Source: Promicromonospora sp. AC04
GTDB taxonomy: Bacteria > Actinomycetota > Actinomycetes > Actinomycetales > Cellulomonadaceae
Direction of reading: 5' to 3'
NCBI RefSeq assembly: GCF_003058225.1
Contig: NZ_QBUG01000013.1
Span: forward strand, 1 to 64,000
DNA: 64,000 nt
The notes under the pieces were generated by a model. The model had not been told where the DNA came from, did no database searches, and saw only the letters and a list, made by a program, of their open reading frames with translations. This document shows positions 59,678 to 64,000 of this stretch, piece by piece; position 1 is the first letter of the stretch; each line of letters begins with the position of its first letter. A program made the translations under genes and the position numbers.

Positions 59678-60724
59678 CTATCCTTTGCCCTTTTTCTTCC
59701 TGTTCGACGCCGGACGTGCAGCCTTACCCCGCTGAACACCCCCGCGACCGCCAGCCTTGGCACCGCCGCGTCCCGCTCCGGAGCGCCCCTTGGCCCCTGA
59801 GGACCCGCCCTTCGCCGAGTTCTTCACCCCGGTTCTTGCCGTTTTTCCAGCAGATCTGCCCTCGGACGCGTCCTGAGCCTGCCGGGACGACGGGCCACCC
59901 CGACCGCGTGAGCTGTTGACCGTGCGCCCACGGACGATGCCGATGAGCTCCTCGACCAGGTCGGTGGTGCGGTCGATGGACCAGACCAGACCCACGGGCG
60001 CCGTCGGCCCGTCCACTAGCGGGCGGTAGGTCACGTCCTTACGACGGTGCAGGCGCGCGAGCGACATCGGCAGCACCGCGACCCCTACGTTCGCCGCGAC
60101 GGTCGCGACGGCGTCGGCAGTGGTCGGGACCCGGTCCAGTGGGTGCCCGTCCGGGTCGGCCGGCACGGTGCCCGGGACCGGGTGGGTGGCGAAGAGGACG
60201 TCGTCGGCGGGGACCCAGACGGGGTCCCCTGCGATATCGGCGCTGGACACGGTCTCGTCGTCGGCGAGGGCGGCGAGGAGGTGGTCCCGCGAGAAGCACA
60301 CCACCGACGTCTCCTCGTAGAGCGGGATCGCGGAGAACACGTCCTTGTCCACGGGGAGGCGGCCGATCGCGGCGTCGGCGTCGCCGGCCTCCAGCGCCTG
60401 CTCGATGGCGGCCGCATCGACCTGCACCAGCTCGAGATATACATCGGGCAGCCGCTCGTGCCACACGCTCGCCCACTTCCCCGGCGTCGCGCCCGGCACG
60501 TAGGCCAGGCGGAAGCGCGGGCGATCGTCGTCCTCGTCCGGCACCGGGCCGGCCACGTCCTCGGCCGGCACCGGGCCGGCCACGTCCTCGGCCGGCACCT
60601 CGTCCTCGGCGGGCGGTCGGTCGGCATGCTCGCCGTCCGGTGCGGGCGGTCCGACGTCAGGCGGGCGGTCGGCAGGCTCGCCGTCCGGTGCGGGCGGACC
60701 GACGTCGGGTAGGGGCTGGCTCAC
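59678..60724 (-). CDS. LysR-type effector-domain protein without helix-turn-helix
   Basis: This 348-residue protein has a LysR substrate-binding fold (about 70-255; RFRLAYVPGATPGKWASVWH, DKDVFSAIPLYEETSVVCFS, TVAANVGVAVLPMSLARLH) but no winged helix. Residues 1-68 are acidic with DVGPPAPDGE and AEDVAGPVP repeats. The C-terminal 80 residues are Lys/Arg/Gly/Ser-rich and end in NRKKKGKG, so DNA or RNA contact could be through this basic tail. I recall this type of gene next to DUF5997 in related genomes; here an AbiEi/DUF559 gene stands between them. Confidence 0.82.
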   Translation of the reverse strand: MSQPLPDVGPPAPDGEPADRPPDVGPPAPDGEHADRPPAEDEVPAEDVAGPVPAEDVAGPVPDEDDDRPRFRLAYVPGATPGKWASVWHERLPDVYLELVQVDAAAIEQALEAGDADAAIGRLPVDKDVFSAIPLYEETSVVCFSRDHLLAALADDETVSSADIAGDPVWVPADDVLFATHPVPGTVPADPDGHPLDRVPTTADAVATVAANVGVAVLPMSLARLHRRKDVTYRPLVDGPTAPVGLVWSIDRTTDLVEELIGIVRGRTVNSSRGRGGPSSRQAQDASEGRSAGKTARTGVKNSAKGGSSGAKGRSGAGRGGAKAGGRGGVQRGKAARPASNRKKKGKG

Positions 60725-60860
60725 GTGCCAAGGCTACGGGCCGTGCTCACGCACCGACTCCGGACCCACGCCGAACACCCGCCCAAGACGGAAGCCCCAT
60801 CAGCTCCGCCAGCACGATCAACCGCTGACCGCAGTCTTGGTTGCGCCCCTCGTTGACGAC

Positions 60861-60909
60861 TGCAGACCTGGTTGCGGTTTGAGGGGTCCTAACCGCTACA
60901 AGGTCTGCA
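60861..60909. repeat. stem-loop element, copy A (left of the AbiEi/DUF559 gene)
   Basis: TGCAGACCTGGTTGCGGTT pairs with 60891-60909 with two mismatches around TGAGGGGTCCT. The 18-base run TGGTTGCGGTTTGAGGGG is identical in copy B. Related sequence extends about 40 bases to the left in both copies (CCCTCGTTG, GACTGCAG). Confidence 0.85.
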
Positions 60910-60961
60910 CTGGCGCTGGTGGCCCGCGACCAAGTCTGCGATCGGCGGCATCCCGCTGCCG

Positions 60962-61957
60962 TTACCCGTCGAGGTGCACCACCGGGCCGATGCTTGTGCC
61001 GGGCAACCAGCCGAGCCAGTGGAGCCGTTCCGCCACCTGAAGACCGATATCGCCGTGAGAGCTGTTCCGGGGCGCGGGGAATCGCAGGACGATCACGCGG
61101 TCGGTGCCCACGAGCCCGTTCTGGCGGGTCGCATCGTCCGCGAGCATCTCGTTCCCGGAGTGGAACTCGCGGCCGTCGATCTCGACCACGACATAGCGCC
61201 CGTCGGGGAGGATCCAGGCGAAGTCAACCCGCCCGAGCAACTTGCCGCCCGACCAGAAGGCGACCTGCTGCCCGTCGGGTGGGACCCCGTGGTCGACGAA
61301 CGACAACCGGGCGAACGTCTCAGCCGGCGAGGCGTCCCGACCGGTCACGAGGTCGAGCCAAGGTCGCACCGCGACGACCCCGCGCCGCCCGTGGATCAGC
61401 ATCCGGACTCGTCCGAGGTCTGCTGCGCAGATGCGGTCCTCTCGCAGGGCGTCGCAGATCGACGCCACGGCGTGGTCGCGGGGCAGCGTCAGCAGCCCTT
61501 GGGCCAAGGCGTGCACGAGCTCTGCGACATCGCGCCCGCCATGCTGCACCACCGGAAAGGTGCCGTACCGGCGAAGGACCGTTCCGGGCCGCACCCCGGC
61601 ATCCATCCAGGCCGGTCGCGAAACCTCCGGATCCAGCTCCGATGGCAAGCCGCCCACCCCTAGCAACGCCAGCGCACATCCCCCGGTCGCAACGCCGTCG
61701 GGGTAGGCAAGTAGCCCGATCCACGCTGCCCGACGGCGGACATGGTCGTGAAAGTCGGCGCGGATCCGCTCCTGGACGGGGACCGGGCAGGTGTCGTAGA
61801 CCCCGCGGGTGACCCTGGTCCAGGCCCCAGAACGGACCAGCCGCGCCACCGCATGCTTGCTGAGTCCGGCGGCGGCGCACTGGGAGATACTCACCAGCTC
61901 CTCCTGGCGCGCCGCAAGGGTCCAGATCTCGTCGGGGATTGTCTCGGGATGCCTCAC
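60962..61957 (-). CDS. AbiEi-type winged-helix protein with C-terminal DUF559 (nuclease-like) domain
   Basis: This 331-residue protein starts with an AbiEi-antitoxin-like winged helix (VSISQCAAAGLSKHAVARLV, GAWTRVTRGVYDT) and ends with a DUF559 domain of the Vsr/PD-(D/E)XK type (VDFAWILPDGRYVVVEIDGREFHS), with plausible catalytic D and ExD residues. It occurs alone, without an AbiEii toxin. Such solo proteins are common in actinobacteria and of unknown function. The start at GTG 61957 has no strong ribosome site. It is bracketed by the same-orientation stem-loop copies at 60861 and 62175, so it may be a mobile or inserted cassette. Confidence 0.8.
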   Translation of the reverse strand: MRHPETIPDEIWTLAARQEELVSISQCAAAGLSKHAVARLVRSGAWTRVTRGVYDTCPVPVQERIRADFHDHVRRRAAWIGLLAYPDGVATGGCALALLGVGGLPSELDPEVSRPAWMDAGVRPGTVLRRYGTFPVVQHGGRDVAELVHALAQGLLTLPRDHAVASICDALREDRICAADLGRVRMLIHGRRGVVAVRPWLDLVTGRDASPAETFARLSFVDHGVPPDGQQVAFWSGGKLLGRVDFAWILPDGRYVVVEIDGREFHSGNEMLADDATRQNGLVGTDRVIVLRFPAPRNSSHGDIGLQVAERLHWLGWLPGTSIGPVVHLDG

Positions 61958-62174
61958 ACACGGATCAGAACGTGATCGACGCTGGTGGAGAAGGCCGGGC
62001 GGCTCACCCCTGTGGACAACTGAGGCTGTGGTCGCGCTCGAAGCGTTGTGCCGCCGTGAACCGGGCCGGAGCCTGTTGAGGACTTTCTGCCGAATGGAGT
62101 CGGCCGGCCACGCCACGCCGTCCGGCAGGCTGCCCCCGACGACTGCAGACTTCAACGCGGCCCTCGTTGGCGAG

Positions 62175-62223
62175 TGCAGACTTGGTTGCGGTTTGAGGGG
62201 CCGTAACCGGAACAAGCTCTGCA
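62175..62223. repeat. stem-loop element, copy B (right of the AbiEi/DUF559 gene)
   Basis: TGCAGACTTGGTTGCGGTT pairs with 62205-62223 with four mismatches around TGAGGGGCCGT. It is 1314 bases from copy A in the same orientation. The whole 529-base gap 61958-62486 contains only this element, the 23-bp repeats and a promoter. Confidence 0.85.
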
Positions 62224-62347
62224 GTCGTGAGCCGGCTCGGTTGCTAACTCTGCACTCGGCACCGGGTCCGTCCCTCCGAGCTCATATCGGAGCTGCTGCC
62301 GGTCCAGTTCCCACCAGCCAGTCCCACCACTCCTACCGGTCCAGTCC

Positions 62348-62413
62348 CGTGGGCGACGATCCCGATAGTCCGTGGGCAACGATCCCGATAGTCCGTGGGC
62401 GACGATCCCGACA
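62348..62413. repeat. 23-bp tandem repeat, three units
   Basis: CGTGGGCGACGATCCCGATA (then GTC) repeats at 62348, 62371 and 62394; the last unit is truncated. One base differs in unit 2. It sits between the stem-loop copy and the DUF5997 promoter. Confidence 0.88.
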
Positions 62414-62474
62414 GCGCCGAGCGCGAGCGGCGAGGATCACGCCCGCCATGGAGAGCGCCGCGGGCGCACGCCGA

Positions 62475-62480
62475 TACCCT
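62475..62480 (+). promoter_or_regulatory. leaderless -10 element of the DUF5997 gene
   Basis: TACCCT ends 6 bases before ATG 62487. Confidence 0.6.
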
Positions 62481-62486
62481 GGGAAC

Positions 62487-62888
62487 ATGAATTCCTCCTT
62501 CGCCTCGCAGCGGTTCAAGCCGTCCAACGCCGCCAAGCGACTCGGCGTCTACCTGCCCGCAACACCGCAGGAGTTCCAGGACACCCCGATGACGCGCGCG
62601 GAGCTCGAGGAGCTGGAGACGAACCCGCCCGAGTGGCTGGCCGAGCTGCGCCGCAACGGCCCGCACCCGCGCCCGGTCGTGGCGGGACGCCTCGGCATCT
62701 CGATCGCCGGCCTGGCCCGCGGCGGCATCACCGACCCGCTGACCACCGAGCAGATCAACGAGCTGCGCGAGGACCCGCCGGCGTGGCTGGCTCAGGAGCG
62801 CGAGATCGCCGCACAGGTGCGTGCCGAGGAGGAGCGCGTCGAGGAGGCCCGCAAGGCTGCGGAGAAGAAGGCCCGCTCCGCGCGGTGA
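62487..62888 (+). CDS. DUF5997 family protein
   Basis: This 133-residue protein matches DUF5997: SNAAKRLGVYLPATPQEFQD, PPEWLAELRRNGPHPRPVVA and GISIAGLARGGITDPLTTEQ, with a highly charged C-terminal helix (AEEERVEEARKAAEKKARS). Families like this are predicted to bind DNA through the small helix-turn-helix-like core, but nothing is proven. It overlaps the next methyltransferase gene by 4 bases (GTGA). Confidence 0.85.
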   Translation: MNSSFASQRFKPSNAAKRLGVYLPATPQEFQDTPMTRAELEELETNPPEWLAELRRNGPHPRPVVAGRLGISIAGLARGGITDPLTTEQINELREDPPAWLAQEREIAAQVRAEEERVEEARKAAEKKARSAR

Positions 62889-64000
62889 GCCCCGAGGCCG
62901 ACGCCGTCCTCGCCCGGCTGCTCCCCTACCCCGAGGACGGCGCACGCGCCGACGGCCCCGTCGCCGTCGACGCGACCGACAGGCTCCTGCTCGACGAGGC
63001 GGCCGCGCTGATCCGGCAGGACCGGGACGGGGTGGTGGTGATCGGCGACCGGTTCGGCGCGCTCACCCTGGGCGCCCTTGCGCTCGGCGCCCGCGACGTC
63101 CGGGTGCACCAGGACGCGATCACGGCCGAGGCAGCGCTCTCCGCCAACTCCTCGCGCGCGTCCCGGACCCTGCGGGCAGGGCACGAGCGAACCGCCGCGA
63201 GCGCACCGGTCCCGCACGAGCCGGCCGGGCCCGGGTGGACCGGGTACGACCGGCTCGAGCCCCGGCTGCTCCAGGGCGCACGGCTCGTGCTGCTCCAGCT
63301 GCCGACGTCGCTGGCGGAGCTGACCGAGATCGCCGAGCACGTCGCCCGGTACGCCGACCCGGCGGTGACGCTGCTCGCCGGCGGCCGGGTCAAGCACATG
63401 ACGCACGCGATGAACGGCGTGCTCGGCGCGTCGTTCGTGCAGGTCAGCGCGTCGCTCGCGCGGCAGAAGTCGCGGCTGCTGATCGCGCGGGAGCCGCGGG
63501 CCGACGTCGGGCCGCTCACCTACCCCGTCACGGCCCGGCTCACCGACCCGGAGATCCTGGGGGCGCTCGCGCCGCCCGGCCTCGCCAACCCCGCGGGCCT
63601 GGCCGTCGTCGCGCACGGGGCCGCCTTCGCCGGTGCCGCTCTCGACCTGGGCACGCGCTTCCTCCTGGCGCAGGCCCACCGCTGGCCCGACCTGTCGGCG
63701 GCCCCGGCCACACCAGTGACCCCGAGGCCTGACCCGGACCACCTGGACGGACGCCCCGTCGCCGTCGACCTCGGGTGCGGCACCGGGATCCTCGCCACCG
63801 TCCTGGCGCTGCGCTTCCCCGGCGCCCACGTGCTCGCAACGGACCGGAGCGCCGCCGCCTGCGCCTCGGCCGGGGCGACGCTCGCCGCGAACGGCGTCCG
63901 GGCCACCGTCGTGCGGGGCGACGCCGGGGACTCGCTCCCGCTCCCCGACGGTTCGGCCGACCTGGTGATGCTCAACCCGCCGTTCCACGACCGCGCCGCG
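62885..64000 (+). CDS. class I rRNA-type methyltransferase (RsmC/RlmG-like), runs off the window
   Basis: The 372 visible residues have an N-terminal MTS-like domain (GDRFGALTLGALALG, AGGRVKHMTHAMNGVL) and a C-terminal SAM domain with motif I VDLGCGTGILATVLALRFPG and the N2-guanine motif LNPPFHD at the window edge. This two-domain plan is that of RsmC (16S G1207) and RlmG (23S G1835) enzymes; which one cannot be decided. GTG 62885 overlaps the DUF5997 stop. A Pro/Asp linker precedes the catalytic domain. Confidence 0.85.
   Translation, partial: MSPEADAVLARLLPYPEDGARADGPVAVDATDRLLLDEAAALIRQDRDGVVVIGDRFGALTLGALALGARDVRVHQDAITAEAALSANSSRASRTLRAGHERTAASAPVPHEPAGPGWTGYDRLEPRLLQGARLVLLQLPTSLAELTEIAEHVARYADPAVTLLAGGRVKHMTHAMNGVLGASFVQVSASLARQKSRLLIAREPRADVGPLTYPVTARLTDPEILGALAPPGLANPAGLAVVAHGAAFAGAALDLGTRFLLAQAHRWPDLSAAPATPVTPRPDPDHLDGRPVAVDLGCGTGILATVLALRFPGAHVLATDRSAAACASAGATLAANGVRATVVRGDAGDSLPLPDGSADLVMLNPPFHDRAA

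Noticed and set aside
61958-62215. Upstream extension of the AbiEi/DUF559 protein by 86 residues
   Set aside because: The extension is translated from the stem-loop element and has no family similarity. The winged helix begins just after GTG 61957.
1-64000. tRNA, rRNA, riboswitch or insertion-sequence features
   Set aside because: None could be recognised by eye: no T-loop GGTTCGAATCC-type sequence, no transposase motif and no known riboswitch core. A covariance-model scan (tRNAscan, Rfam) would be decisive.

Overview
The window is about 64 kb of very GC-rich DNA with an actinobacterial gene set: a WhiB1-type regulator beside a PdtaS-type sensor kinase, a mycothiol-conjugate amidase next to a DUF4307 gene and greA, a HemQ-ferrochelatase pair (coproporphyrin-dependent heme route), GTG starts, many leaderless promoters, and a cellobiose-type sugar operon with near-perfect CebR boxes. 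Together these suggest a free-living, polysaccharide-degrading Micrococcales member (Promicromonosporaceae/Cellulomonadaceae-like). That placement is inferred from gene content, not from a marker gene. No rRNA, tRNA, CRISPR array, insertion sequence or prophage gene was seen.

Layout. 0-7 kb: start of an ABC ATPase (partial), a large orphan EccC/FtsK-like ATPase, a small membrane protein, whiB and pdtaS converging on a terminator, and a DUF2505 gene. 7.2-15.1 kb: an oligosaccharide uptake locus with two tandem paralogous binding lipoproteins, two permeases, a GH1 beta-glucosidase and a LacI/CebR repressor. The genes from the first permease to the repressor are mostly linked by 4-base overlaps, and two CebR boxes lie before the second binding protein. 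15.1-25 kb: a 9-bp tandem array and a long hairpin, putA, a TetR repressor divergent from a DrrAB-like exporter, a PAS-AraC regulator, a P-loop kinase beside a broken VapC, and a glutamate dehydrogenase. 25-35 kb: a PrmC-related methyltransferase with an internal 18-bp repeat, hemQ-hemH, a LysR/MFS divergent pair, glycerate kinase, alanine dehydrogenase divergent from a LysR gene, and a MarR gene. 35-45.5 kb: uppS, hlyIII, the mca operon, DUF4307, greA, an ECF42-type sigma factor with two YCII proteins, threonine dehydratase and an AI-2E family transporter. 45.6-52.8 kb: a secreted M6 metalloprotease with two lipoproteins, a short PucR-like protein, a YdeI protein, a phosphoesterase, msrA and a pentapeptide-repeat protein. 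52.8-64 kb: a WD40-like protein, a GH2 beta-mannosidase with a GH36 alpha-galactosidase, a LAATG sortase-type surface protein, a LysR-effector-domain protein without its DNA-binding domain, an AbiEi/DUF559 gene between two copies of one stem-loop element, DUF5997 and a truncated rRNA-type methyltransferase.

The main metabolic theme is plant polysaccharide use. The CebEFG-like importer plus beta-glucosidase would take in and split cello-oligosaccharides, and the mannosidase/galactosidase pair fits galactomannan oligosaccharides. Amino-acid catabolism (PutA, glutamate and alanine dehydrogenases, threonine dehydratase) is the second theme.

The least explained content is intergenic. At least three families of long hairpins recur between genes, mostly at convergent gene ends. 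Related GGTCGAGCC tandem arrays occur at two loci, and a stem-loop element flanks the AbiEi/DUF559 gene. These are the best candidates for undescribed elements here. Start codons were chosen by Shine-Dalgarno or leaderless -10 spacing where possible; no similarity search could be run.
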